NCBI GenBank assembly: GCA_944364005.1 | Contig: CALVVW010000041.1 | Location: 1 to 15,481, forward strand | Reading direction: 5' to 3' | From: an uncultured Bacilli bacterium | GTDB lineage: Bacteria; Bacillota_I; Bacilli_A; RF39; UBA660 | DNA: 15,481 nucleotides | Shown: positions 1 through 6,746 of the stretch, piece after piece | Layout of the letters: each line of letters begins with the position of its first letter | How positions within the stretch are numbered: the stretch's first letter is position 1 | Notes under the pieces: model-generated | What the model was told of the DNA's origin: nothing | What the model saw: the letters and a program-made list of their open reading frames with translations, nothing else | Database searches by the model: none | Translations under genes and position numbers: made by a program

Positions 1-573
1 GCTTATTCTTTACTAAAATATGAAAGTGGATCTCATAGAGTACAAAGAGTACCAGTAACAGAAGCAAATGGAAGACTACAAACATCAACAGCAACGGTTC
101 TAGTTATGCCAGAAGCAGATGAAGATATTGAAATTGAAATCAATCCAAGTGATTTAAGAATAGATATTTATCGTTCTAGTGGATGTGGAGGACAAGGAGT
201 AAACACGACAGATTCAGCAGTAAGAATTACTCACTTACCAACAAATACTGTAGTAACTTGTCAGAATGAAAGAAGTCAAATTCAAAATAAAGAACAAGCA
301 ATGAAAGTATTAAAAACAAGACTTTATGAAATGCAATTAAGAGAACAACAAGAAGCAGCGGGAGCAGAAAGAAGAAGTAAAATTGGAACAGGTGACCGTG
401 CCGAAAAAATAAGAACTTACAATTATCCACAAAATAGGGTAACAGACCATAGAATAGGATTTACTACGAAAAATTTAGACCGTGTAATGGATGGAGACTT
501 AGATGATGTAATTAATGCGTTAATCCAAGAAGACCAAAAAAGAAAATTAAGAGGAGAAACAGAAGAGGTATGA
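1..573 (+). CDS. prfA: Peptide chain release factor 1 (RF1), 5'-truncated by the window edge
   Basis: Codons read in frame from base 1 to the TGA at 571-573, giving the last 190 residues; about 165 N-terminal residues lie outside the window (family length is about 355-360). RF1 ends translation at UAA and UAG: domain 2 reads the stop codon and the GGQ loop triggers peptidyl-tRNA hydrolysis in the ribosome. Visible landmarks are [10 protein letters not shown] at the start, with the P-x-T stop-recognition tripeptide (PVT) that separates RF1 from RF2 (SPF), and [12 protein letters not shown] with the catalytic GGQ at fragment residues 63-65. The residue after GGQ is Gly, where many RF1s have His. 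The C-terminal RF1 signature [10 protein letters not shown] is present. The stop overlaps the prmC start (ATGA), so the two are translationally coupled; PrmC methylates the GGQ glutamine of this protein. Confidence 0.97.
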   Translation, partial: AYSLLKYESGSHRVQRVPVTEANGRLQTSTATVLVMPEADEDIEIEINPSDLRIDIYRSSGCGGQGVNTTDSAVRITHLPTNTVVTCQNERSQIQNKEQAMKVLKTRLYEMQLREQQEAAGAERRSKIGTGDRAEKIRTYNYPQNRVTDHRIGFTTKNLDRVMDGDLDDVINALIQEDQKRKLRGETEEV

Positions 574-1391
574 CAGTAGAAAATCTTCTGTTTTTTGCTA
601 AAGAACACATTCATTCAGACCATGCTAAGATATTAATTGCAGAACTATTAAACTGTAATCCATTAGAACTTTTAAATCATCTAAACGATGAAGTAAGTAA
701 CGAAAAAGTAGAACTATTAAAAAAAGAAATCAAAGCCTTAGAAGAAAATAAACCATTACAATATGTACTAGGTCATATTAATTTTTATGGTAATGACTTC
801 TACATTGATAAGAGAGTATTAATTCCTAGATTTGAAACAGAAGAACTTGTGGAAAACACTATAAAATATATAAATGAGTTTTTCACAAATCCTGTGGATA
901 TTATTGATTTAGGAACAGGAAGTGGAGTAATAGGTTTAACATTAGAAAAAAAAGTATCCACAAATTCTGTGGATTTAATAGATGTTAGTAAAGATGCCTT
1001 AGAAGTTACTAACATAAACTGTGGAAAGTTAAATTCAAAAGCAAATATCATTGAAAGTGATATGTTTTCAGCTGTGAATAAAAAATATGATGTTATTATT
1101 AGTAATCCACCATATATTAAAACAGATGAAGAAATAGAAGATATCGTAAAAAATAATGAACCACATCTAGCTTTATATGCTGGAAAAGAAGGACTAGACT
1201 GTTATCAAAAAATATTAGAAAATATTACTCCACATATGAAAGAAAAATGTCTAATAGCTTTTGAAATAGGTATGACTCAAAAAGATGATATAGAAGCATT
1301 AATAAAAAAGTATTTAAAAGATGTAACAGTAGAATCAAAAAAAGATCTATCTGGAAAAGATAGAATGATATTTATAAGAAAAGGTTTTTAA
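570..1391 (+). CDS. prmC: Release factor N5-glutamine methyltransferase
   Basis: A 273-residue protein of normal family length. It transfers a methyl group from S-adenosylmethionine to the glutamine of the GGQ motif in RF1/RF2, raising termination efficiency. An N-terminal helical domain (about residues 1-80) binds the release factor. The Rossmann methyltransferase domain starts near [12 protein letters not shown] (85-96), carries the SAM-binding loop DLGTGSG (113-119) and the substrate-amide binding motif NPPY (179-182). The ATG overlaps the prfA stop by 4 nt, the classic prfA-prmC arrangement and strong contextual support. There is no terminator after it; 68 nt separate it from spoIIR. Two short inverted repeats with ATCCACA/TGTGGAT arms lie inside the gene around 885-977; they encode V-D codon pairs and may be coincidental. 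Confidence 0.96.
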   Translation: MTVENLLFFAKEHIHSDHAKILIAELLNCNPLELLNHLNDEVSNEKVELLKKEIKALEENKPLQYVLGHINFYGNDFYIDKRVLIPRFETEELVENTIKYINEFFTNPVDIIDLGTGSGVIGLTLEKKVSTNSVDLIDVSKDALEVTNINCGKLNSKANIIESDMFSAVNKKYDVIISNPPYIKTDEEIEDIVKNNEPHLALYAGKEGLDCYQKILENITPHMKEKCLIAFEIGMTQKDDIEALIKKYLKDVTVESKKDLSGKDRMIFIRKGF

Positions 1392-1423
1392 AAAAATAAA
1401 AAAAGTTGTATAAAAAACAAAAC

Positions 1424-1454
1424 TTCCTCTCATTATGTAATTGAAAGAGAGGAA
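1424..1454 (+). promoter_or_regulatory. Inverted repeat sequestering the spoIIR ribosome binding site
   Basis: TTCCTCTC (1424-1431) is the exact reverse complement of GAGAGGAA (1447-1454), with two more A-T pairs possible inside the 15-nt spacer. The right arm is the Shine-Dalgarno region of spoIIR, so the folded RNA would hide it. No T-run follows, so it is not a standard terminator. A role in controlling SpoIIR translation is inferred. Confidence 0.5.
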
Positions 1455-1459
1455 TGACA

Positions 1460-1978
1460 ATGAAAAAATTAGTCATTATTTTAGCAATCGTAGTTACCAT
1501 ATTAGCAATTAATAAAGAAGAAAAAATAACAATACCAAAAGATGCGATTCGTTTTAGAGTAATAGCAAACAGTAATGAAGAACAAGACCAAACGCTAAAG
1601 AAGAAAGTAGTAGACAATTTAAATGGCGAAATTAGAAAATTAACAGTATTAGATAATACATTAGAAGATTCTAGAAAAAATATTAAAAATAAAATTCCAC
1701 AATTTTCAAAGGTAGTAAAAGAAACACTAGATAAAAATCAAAGTAATCAAAGTTTTACCATAGACTATGGAATGAATTACTTTCCAGAAAAAGAATATAA
1801 AGGAGTAGTTTATGAAGAAGGAGAGTATGAATCTCTAGTAATTACTTTAGGAAATGGTCTAGGAGAAAACTTCTGGTGTGTATTATTTCCACCATTATGT
1901 CTATTAGATACTGAAGAAGAACCGGAAGATGTGGAATATACATCTTTTGTAAAAGAATTAATTGATAAGTATTTTTAA
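1460..1978 (+). CDS. spoIIR: Stage II sporulation protein R
   Basis: A 172-residue secreted signalling protein. In Bacillus it is made in the forespore and crosses into the intermembrane space, where it triggers the SpoIIGA protease to cleave pro-sigma-E in the mother cell. The sequence shows an N-terminal hydrophobic signal or anchor (KLVIILAIVVTILAI), then the family signature IRFRVIANSNEEQDQ, and late in the protein the conserved GENFWCVLFPPLC. The ATG at 1460 is preferred over the one at 1454 because it sits 7 nt from GAGAGG (1447-1452); the earlier one is only 1 nt away. The RBS lies in a hairpin arm (1424-1454). In B. subtilis spoIIR is transcribed by sigma-F and lies downstream of prfA-prmC, which matches this context. 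I could not place a convincing sigma-F -10 element here. Confidence 0.93.
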   Translation: MKKLVIILAIVVTILAINKEEKITIPKDAIRFRVIANSNEEQDQTLKKKVVDNLNGEIRKLTVLDNTLEDSRKNIKNKIPQFSKVVKETLDKNQSNQSFTIDYGMNYFPEKEYKGVVYEEGEYESLVITLGNGLGENFWCVLFPPLCLLDTEEEPEDVEYTSFVKELIDKYF

Positions 1979-1992
1979 TACAAATAATAAAT

Positions 1993-2040
1993 AAAATATA
2001 TAAGGTGAGAAAAATGAGTGATAACCTTATATATTTTTTT
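1993..2040 (+). terminator. Terminator-like hairpin overlapping the mntP start codon
   Basis: AAAATATATAAGGT (1993-2006) pairs perfectly over 14 bp with ACCTTATATATTTT (2024-2037), followed by a T-run to 2040. The 17-nt loop contains the ATG at 2014, and the left arm takes in part of the RBS (AAGGTGAG). It could terminate spoIIR transcripts inside mntP codon 9, block mntP translation, or both. Confidence 0.6.
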
Positions 2041-2547
2041 ATGGCAATAGGATTAAGTATGGATGCATTCTCCTTAGCACTAGCATACGGAACAACAAAA
2101 ATTAATTTAAGAAAGAAAATAATATTAAGTCTTACCGTAGGTATATTTCATTATATAATGCCACATTTAGGAGCATTACTAGGAAACGAATTATTATTAA
2201 ATTACATTGCCAAAGCAAATTATCTAGTAGGGATTATCTTTTTAATTCTAGCAATAGAAATGTTTTTATCAAGAAATGATGAAAAAAAAGGAGCAATTAC
2301 CAATCTTCTATCGATAATTATCTTTGCTTTTACAGTAAGTATAGATAGTTTTTCAGTAGGAATAGCCTTATCACTAACTTCAAAAACAATTATTACAGCC
2401 TGCCTTATTTTTGCCTTAACGAGTATGTCTTTTACATTCTTAGGAATAAATCTCGGAAATAAAATAGCAACAAAATTTGAAAAAAAGTCAGAATATATTG
2501 GTATCATCATATTAATTCTTCTAGGGTTAAAATATTTGTTTTTATAA
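2014..2547 (+). CDS. mntP: MntP/YtaF-family membrane protein, putative manganese efflux pump
   Basis: A 177-residue integral membrane protein with about six hydrophobic segments. MntP proteins export Mn(II) and protect against manganese excess; the related YtaF proteins are associated with sporulation. The family's duplicated acidic motif is clear: GLSMDAFSLALAYG near residues 13-26 (Asp17) and FTVSIDSFSVGIAL near 106-119 (Asp111). The ATG at 2014 is chosen over a GTG at 2005 because AAGGTGAG (2002-2009) is a good RBS 4 nt upstream and the resulting N-terminus (MSDNLIYFFMAIG) has family length. Its position after prfA-prmC-spoIIR matches B. subtilis mntP (ywlD). A 14-bp hairpin spans its RBS and first codons. 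Many mntP genes are controlled by a yybP-ykoY Mn riboswitch, but the 35-nt space here is too short for one. Metal specificity is inferred. Confidence 0.82.
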   Translation: MSDNLIYFFMAIGLSMDAFSLALAYGTTKINLRKKIILSLTVGIFHYIMPHLGALLGNELLLNYIAKANYLVGIIFLILAIEMFLSRNDEKKGAITNLLSIIIFAFTVSIDSFSVGIALSLTSKTIITACLIFALTSMSFTFLGINLGNKIATKFEKKSEYIGIIILILLGLKYLFL

Positions 2548-2604
2548 CTAGAATGAAGATATAAAATATGATAGAATAAAAATAAATAATAGAAGGAGAG
2601 TATA

Positions 2605-3372
2605 ATGAAAAAGAATATTGCAATTATTATATTACTATTAGCAGTAATAGGTTCGGTAGGATATATAGGATATGATAAAATTTATCTAGAAAAGAATACA
2701 CCGAAAGAAGAAAAAGAACCAGAACAAGAAGAAATTCCTGAAGAAGAGACTATCAATGCAAACAGTACATTTGTAGAAGATTTAATAGGAAGATATGATT
2801 ATTATTTTATTAGTGATATGAACTTAGAAAATATGCTATATAAGAGCGATAATACAAACGCATCTAGCTTAACAGAAGATTTTATAAAACAAACTGCAAC
2901 ATATGCATATTATGCCATTCCAAGAGGTTTAAGTACTACTTGGCAACAAACGTATAGTTTTACAAGCGAAGATTTACAAAAGCAAATAAGAAAATTATAT
3001 GGTCCAGAAGTAACAGTAACGGATGGTACTTTTGAAATGGACTGTGGAACATATGATTTTAATGCAGAAAATAGTACATATACCAGAAATGAAGGCTCTG
3101 GCTGTGGAGGAACAGGAACAAGCTACCTTACGAGAAAAATAATCTCAGCAGAAAAAGAAAATGAGAATCTTAGAATAGTTGCTGCTGTTGCCAGAGTAGA
3201 TATGGGAAATAATCAAATATTAAATATGAATGACCAACCAATCACAGGATTAACAACTGAAAATTTTAATATTAATAATGTAGTAGAGCAACTAGACCAA
3301 TTTACATATCAATTTAAATATGATAAAGAAAATAATAATTATTACTTAAATTCTATTACAAAAACAAAGTAA
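2605..3372 (+). CDS. Hypothetical membrane-anchored extracytoplasmic protein
   Basis: Not recognised. It has 255 residues: a short basic N-terminus and one hydrophobic segment (about 4-22), with no Cys in lipobox position, so a signal anchor is more likely than a lipoprotein. A Glu/Lys/Pro-rich linker follows (about 30-50), then a polar, Tyr- and Asn-rich domain of about 200 residues. Only two cysteines occur outside the membrane segment, in MDCGTYDF (Cys147) and GSGCGGTGTS (Cys167); outside the cell they could form a disulfide. The start has a strong RBS (AGAAGGAGAG). A possible -10 (TATGAT at 2567-2572) lacks a good -35. The gene ends in a terminator at 3376-3400, so it may be its own unit or be read from mntP. 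No catalytic motif is visible. Confidence 0.85.
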   Translation: MKKNIAIIILLLAVIGSVGYIGYDKIYLEKNTPKEEKEPEQEEIPEEETINANSTFVEDLIGRYDYYFISDMNLENMLYKSDNTNASSLTEDFIKQTATYAYYAIPRGLSTTWQQTYSFTSEDLQKQIRKLYGPEVTVTDGTFEMDCGTYDFNAENSTYTRNEGSGCGGTGTSYLTRKIISAEKENENLRIVAAVARVDMGNNQILNMNDQPITGLTTENFNINNVVEQLDQFTYQFKYDKENNNYYLNSITKTK

Positions 3373-3375
3373 GAT

Positions 3376-3400
3376 AAGTAAGTTCTTACTTTTTTCTTTT
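3376..3400 (+). terminator. Intrinsic terminator after the hypothetical gene
   Basis: AAGTAA (3376-3381), loop GTTC, TTACTT (3386-3391), then a T-rich tract to 3400. It is a short stem but well placed 3 nt after the stop codon. Confidence 0.65.
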
Positions 3401-3427
3401 GACAAACAGGGTAATATTGCTTATGAT
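3399..3427 (+). promoter_or_regulatory. Sigma-A promoter of fba-murA
   Basis: TTGACA (3399-3404), a 17-bp spacer, then TATGAT (3422-3427). Both hexamers are at or near consensus, the best vegetative promoter in the window. It predicts a start near 3434 and a leader of about 15 nt, beginning just before the RBS AAAGGTGG. The -35 overlaps the T-run of the preceding terminator. Confidence 0.85.
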
Positions 3428-3448
3428 ATATATGAAAGGTGGCGTAAT

Positions 3449-4294
3449 ATGTTAGTTAATTTTAATGAAATGTTAATGAATGCAAAAAAGGGGAAATATG
3501 CAGTTCCTCATCTTAATATAAATAACTTAGAATGGACAAAGTATATTTTAGAAAAATGTAATGAATTACAAGTACCAGTAATACTAGGAGTTAGTGAAGG
3601 TGCAGCAAAATACATGGGAGGGTATGATGCTGTTGTTGGAATGGTAAAAGGTCTTATGAAAGACTTAAATATTACAATTCCAGTATGTCTACATGTGGAT
3701 CATGGTAGTACAAAAGAAGCTTGCATCAAAGCAATTGATGCTGGTTTTACATCTGTAATGATTGATGCATCACGTCATGAATTAGAAGAAAATATACGAA
3801 TCACTAAAGAAGTAGTAGATTATGCTCATGAAAGAGGGGTAAGTGTAGAAGCTGAAGTTGGTCATATTGGTGGAACAGAAGATAATATTACATCAAGTGC
3901 GACAAATGCAACTCTAGATGATTGTTTAACTTTATATAAAAATACTGGAATTGATTCTCTAGCACCAGCTTTAGGAAGTGTACACGGTTTTTATAAAGGG
4001 GAACCAAACCTAGATTTTGAAACGATGGAAATTATAAATGAAAACTTACCAATACCTTTAGTTTTACATGGCGGAACAGGAATACCAGATGATAAGATAA
4101 GAAAAGCAATTTCTTGTGGAATATCAAAAATTAATATTAATACCGAATTACAATCTGTTTGGAGTAAAGCTGTAAGAAAGTTTTTAGAAGAAAACAAAGA
4201 AGTGTATGATCCAAGAAAAATTATCGGTAGCGGAGAAGCTGCAATGAAAAATAGAATAGCTGAAATAGTAACTCTATTTGGGACAAAGCTATAA
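3449..4294 (+). CDS. fba: Class II fructose-1,6-bisphosphate aldolase
   Basis: A 281-residue cytoplasmic zinc enzyme that splits fructose-1,6-bisphosphate into DHAP and glyceraldehyde-3-phosphate in glycolysis and joins them in gluconeogenesis. Class II landmarks appear in order: LHVDHGS (81-87) with the catalytic Asp84 and zinc ligand His85; VEAEVGHIGGTED with Glu134; GSVHGFY with His179; VLHGGTG with His207; and the phosphate-binding KININTE. Length matches FbaA of Bacillus (about 285). The ATG at 3449 has RBS AAAGGTGG and follows a strong promoter. It is followed after 29 nt by murA with no terminator, so the two are co-transcribed; fba-murA pairing also occurs in Bacillus. Tagatose-bisphosphate aldolases share this fold and cannot be fully excluded, but context favours the glycolytic enzyme. 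Confidence 0.93.
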   Translation: MLVNFNEMLMNAKKGKYAVPHLNINNLEWTKYILEKCNELQVPVILGVSEGAAKYMGGYDAVVGMVKGLMKDLNITIPVCLHVDHGSTKEACIKAIDAGFTSVMIDASRHELEENIRITKEVVDYAHERGVSVEAEVGHIGGTEDNITSSATNATLDDCLTLYKNTGIDSLAPALGSVHGFYKGEPNLDFETMEIINENLPIPLVLHGGTGIPDDKIRKAISCGISKININTELQSVWSKAVRKFLEENKEVYDPRKIIGSGEAAMKNRIAEIVTLFGTKL

Positions 4295-4323
4295 AATATA
4301 GTAAAGCCGATAGGAGGTAAAAT

Positions 4324-5577
4324 ATGAAAATCATGGAGATAGAAGGAAATAGGGAATTAAACGGAACTATCAGAATTTCTGGTGCCAAAAATGCGACAGT
4401 TGCCCTAATTCCTGCTGCAATATTAACGGATGAGGAAGCAACAATTTGTAATATTCCTGAAATTACTGATACGGAAGCATTATGTGATATTTTAAAAGAA
4501 TTAAATGTAGATGTAAAAAGGGCAAGTGAAAGTATCATTATCAATCCTAAAAATATGCAAAATATAGAAATAGACGAAAAGTATTCAAAAAAATTACGCG
4601 CATCATATTATTTCATGGGAGCACTATTAGGAAAATATAAAAAGGCTGTATTATATTTTCCCGGAGGTTGTTCAATAGGAGCAAGGCCAATCGACCTTCA
4701 CTTAAAAGGATTTGAAGCCCTAGGTGCAACCGTAACCAATGAAAAAAATAAATATATTGTAGAAGCAAAAGAATTAAAGGGAGCAAATATTTATTTGGAT
4801 ATTGCATCAGTCGGAGCAACAATAAATATTATGTTAGCTGCAGTAAAAGCCAAAGGAACAACAATAATAGATAATGCCGCAAAAGAACCAGAGATTGTAA
4901 ATGTTGCAACATTTTTAAATAACATGGGAGCTCGTATTAGTGGAGCTGGAACTTCTACAATAAAAATAGAAGGAGTAGATTACCTACATCAATGTTTTCA
5001 TGAAGTAATACCAGATAGGATTGAAGCTGGAACATACATTATTATTGGAGCCTTATGTGGAAAAAATATAAAAGTGGATAATATTATTCCAGAACATATA
5101 GACTCTCTACTTTCCAAATTAGAAGAAATTGGAACAGATGTAGAGGTAGGAACGGATTATGTATTAATATCAAAAGCAGATCATTATAAACCAACTAACA
5201 TAAAAACGTTAGTATACCCTGGATTTCCAACCGATCTGCAACAACCATTTTCAGTATTATTAACGCAATGTGAAGGAAAATCCAAAGTAACAGAGACAAT
5301 CTTTGAAAATAGATTTATGCATATTCCATATTTAAAGGATTTAGGTGCAGATGTAACGGTAAAAAACCAAACTGCAACAATCATTGGACCAAGTAAATTA
5401 AAAGGTACTTCTGTAGTTGCAACCGACTTAAGAGCGGGAGCTTCTATGGTAGCAGCAGGACTTTTAGCAGAAGGAAAAACAACTATTACCAATGCAGAAC
5501 ATATATTAAGAGGATATGAACAAATCGTAGAAAAACTAACAGGTGTTGGTGCTAAAATTAGTATTAAAGAAATATAA
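4324..5577 (+). CDS. murA: UDP-N-acetylglucosamine 1-carboxyvinyltransferase
   Basis: A 417-residue enzyme of usual length. It transfers the enolpyruvyl group of phosphoenolpyruvate to UDP-GlcNAc, the first committed step of peptidoglycan precursor synthesis, in the cytoplasm. It shows the two-domain EPSP-synthase-like fold: the N-terminal SGAKNA with Lys22 and Asn23, the catalytic loop PGGCSIGARPIDLH with Cys116 (the residue attacked by fosfomycin in the family), and the C-terminal DLRAGASMVAAGL. A strong RBS (AGGAGG) precedes the ATG. Position next to fba corresponds to B. subtilis murAB (murZ) rather than murAA; whether the genome has a second murA cannot be seen here. It ends inside a strong terminator whose left arm includes its last codons and stop. 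Confidence 0.96.
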   Translation: MKIMEIEGNRELNGTIRISGAKNATVALIPAAILTDEEATICNIPEITDTEALCDILKELNVDVKRASESIIINPKNMQNIEIDEKYSKKLRASYYFMGALLGKYKKAVLYFPGGCSIGARPIDLHLKGFEALGATVTNEKNKYIVEAKELKGANIYLDIASVGATINIMLAAVKAKGTTIIDNAAKEPEIVNVATFLNNMGARISGAGTSTIKIEGVDYLHQCFHEVIPDRIEAGTYIIIGALCGKNIKVDNIIPEHIDSLLSKLEEIGTDVEVGTDYVLISKADHYKPTNIKTLVYPGFPTDLQQPFSVLLTQCEGKSKVTETIFENRFMHIPYLKDLGADVTVKNQTATIIGPSKLKGTSVVATDLRAGASMVAAGLLAEGKTTITNAEHILRGYEQIVEKLTGVGAKISIKEI

Positions 5578-5601
5578 TGAAATAGTTATATTTCTTTTTT
5601 T
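5566..5601 (+). terminator. Intrinsic terminator of fba-murA
   Basis: A perfect 12-bp inverted repeat: AAAGAAATATAA (5566-5577, including the murA stop) and TTATATTTCTTT (5586-5597), with an 8-nt loop, followed by more T residues. The next RBS begins only a few bases later. Confidence 0.85.
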
Positions 5602-5615
5602 ATTAGGGAGGCACT

Positions 5616-6335
5616 ATGATAAAAAAGCACTATAAATTAATTGTTTTTTTCTTAATAATTTTCCTAATTTTCTTAATATATAAAACAAATCATAATCATT
5701 ATTTTAATTATACATCTTTAGGAGATGGATATGCTTTAGGTATTAATTCATATGGAGAAATTGATTATGGATATAGTGATTTTATTAAAGACAGACTTCA
5801 AAAGGAAAAAAAATTAAAATTATATATAAAAGATTTTTCAGATAAAAATCAGTCCATAGAACATTTATATGAATCAATAGTAACTAATGAAAAAATAACA
5901 GTAAATAACACAGAAAAAAATATAAAACAAGTATTAAGAGAATCAGACTTATTAACGGTGACAGTAGGATTAAATGATTTAGTGTACCATATCGCAATTA
6001 CACCAAATATAAATGAATATGAAGTAAATGAAATTATGAATAACATAGAAAATGATTTAGAAAAGCTAATAGATGAAATAAAAAAATATTATCCAAAAAA
6101 AATTTATATTATAGGATATCCAGAAATACCAATACAAAATATGTATATAAGAGAAGGTATAAAAAAATTAAATACAATTTGTGAAGAATTAGAAGGAATA
6201 ACATATGTTTCTACTACTAAAATAATAACATCAAAAGATTTTTTAAATCCAAATAGTATATTTCCTAGTAAAGAAGCTTACAAGAAAATTTCAAAAGAAG
6301 TAATAAAAAAACTTGCAAAAGAAAAAAATAATTGA
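5616..6335 (+). CDS. Membrane-anchored SGNH/GDSL-fold protein lacking the catalytic triad
   Basis: 239 residues with an N-terminal membrane anchor (about 8-22) and an extracytoplasmic SGNH-hydrolase-like domain. Family members are esterases or lipases with a Ser-Asp-His triad and are often anchored at the cell surface. The blocks are recognisable but altered. Block I reads SLGDGYALG, so the nucleophile Ser is Gly38. Block III VTVGLND (115-121) keeps the Gly and Asn. Block V, normally D-x-x-H-P, reads NSIFPS, so both Asp and His are replaced (Asn213, Phe216). The block II Gly also appears lost in SDKNQS. The reading frame is intact, so this looks like a maintained pseudoenzyme and not a decayed gene. 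RBS GGGAGG precedes the ATG, only about 15 nt beyond a strong terminator, and I see no promoter between. It is more AT-rich and Lys/Ile-rich than its neighbours. Assignment to the fold rests on spaced motifs. Confidence 0.75.
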   Translation: MIKKHYKLIVFFLIIFLIFLIYKTNHNHYFNYTSLGDGYALGINSYGEIDYGYSDFIKDRLQKEKKLKLYIKDFSDKNQSIEHLYESIVTNEKITVNNTEKNIKQVLRESDLLTVTVGLNDLVYHIAITPNINEYEVNEIMNNIENDLEKLIDEIKKYYPKKIYIIGYPEIPIQNMYIREGIKKLNTICEELEGITYVSTTKIITSKDFLNPNSIFPSKEAYKKISKEVIKKLAKEKNN

Positions 6336-6341
6336 TATACT
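6313..6341 (+). promoter_or_regulatory. Probable promoter of rpmE
   Basis: TTGCAA (6313-6318), a 17-bp spacer, and TATACT (6336-6341); 4/6 and 5/6 matches to the sigma-A consensus. It lies across the 3' end of the SGNH gene and predicts a leader of about 50 nt that contains the hairpin at 6360-6380. Confidence 0.5.
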
Positions 6342-6359
6342 AATAACGCTATTGAATTA

Positions 6360-6380
6360 CTATGACGAAAAAAGTCATGG
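6360..6380 (+). ncRNA. Leader hairpin upstream of rpmE, possible bL31 autoregulatory element
   Basis: CTATGAC (6360-6366) pairs with GTCATGG (6374-6380), seven pairs including one G-U wobble, with an A-rich 7-nt loop. It sits 5 nt upstream of the RBS GGAGAG. No T-run follows, so it is not a terminator. Leader RNAs that bind bL31 are known in Firmicutes; membership here is untested. Confidence 0.4.
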
Positions 6381-6396
6381 CGGAAGGAGAGATAAT

Positions 6397-6615
6397 ATGA
6401 AAAAAGGAATACATCCAGAAGTAAAAGATTGTACAGTAACTTGTGCATGTGGAGAAACTTTTACTTGTAAATCAACAAAAGATAGTATCAGTGTTGAAGT
6501 ATGTTCTAAATGTCATCCATTCTATACTGGAAAACAAAGTAGAGCATCTCGTGCTGGACGTGTTGATAAATTCAACAAAAAATATGGATTTGATAAACAA
6601 GAATCAGCAGAATAA
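6397..6615 (+). CDS. rpmE: 50S ribosomal protein L31 (zinc-binding type)
   Basis: 72 residues, typical for bL31, a protein of the large subunit at the central protuberance and inter-subunit bridge. It begins [12 protein letters not shown] and carries the C-plus zinc ligands CxC (Cys16, Cys18) and CxxC (Cys36, Cys39), then the signature [10 protein letters not shown] and [12 protein letters not shown]. The ATG at 6397 is chosen over an in-frame upstream ATG at 6313 because GGAAGGAGAG precedes it and because bL31 proteins begin at MK-x-GIHP. Zinc-type L31 is often exchanged for a Cys-free paralogue under zinc limitation; no paralogue is in this window. A terminator follows. In B. subtilis rpmE also lies in the murAB-prfA neighbourhood, after rho, which is absent here. 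Confidence 0.96.
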   Translation: MKKGIHPEVKDCTVTCACGETFTCKSTKDSISVEVCSKCHPFYTGKQSRASRAGRVDKFNKKYGFDKQESAE

Positions 6616-6626
6616 TTTATTAAAGG

Positions 6627-6657
6627 AAACCTGTGAAAACAGGTTTTTCTTTTTTTG
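6627..6657 (+). terminator. Intrinsic terminator of rpmE
   Basis: AAACCTGT (6627-6634), GAAA tetraloop, ACAGGTTT (6639-6646), then TTCTTTTTTT. A textbook rho-independent terminator. Confidence 0.92.
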
Positions 6658-6746
6658 GAATAACAAAAAGTTATACTTGTAATAACAAATTAATATTTTT
6701 CCTTATTCGTTTAAGAAAATATAATAAATGAAAAAGGAGAGATAAA

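Noticed and set aside
423..431. Perfect DnaA box TTATCCACA within prfA.
   Set aside because: It encodes the conserved Tyr-Pro-Gln of the RF1 signature and is single, so chance is the simplest reading.
1405..1440. GTATA at 1408-1412 as a sigma-F -35 for spoIIR.
   Set aside because: No GGnnAnAnT -10 element follows at the right distance.
1981..2013. A yybP-ykoY manganese riboswitch for mntP.
   Set aside because: The gap after spoIIR is about 35 nt, far too short for that aptamer.
6443..6682. A second + strand frame over rpmE.
   Set aside because: It lies in another frame of the clear rpmE gene, lacks an RBS and runs through the terminator.
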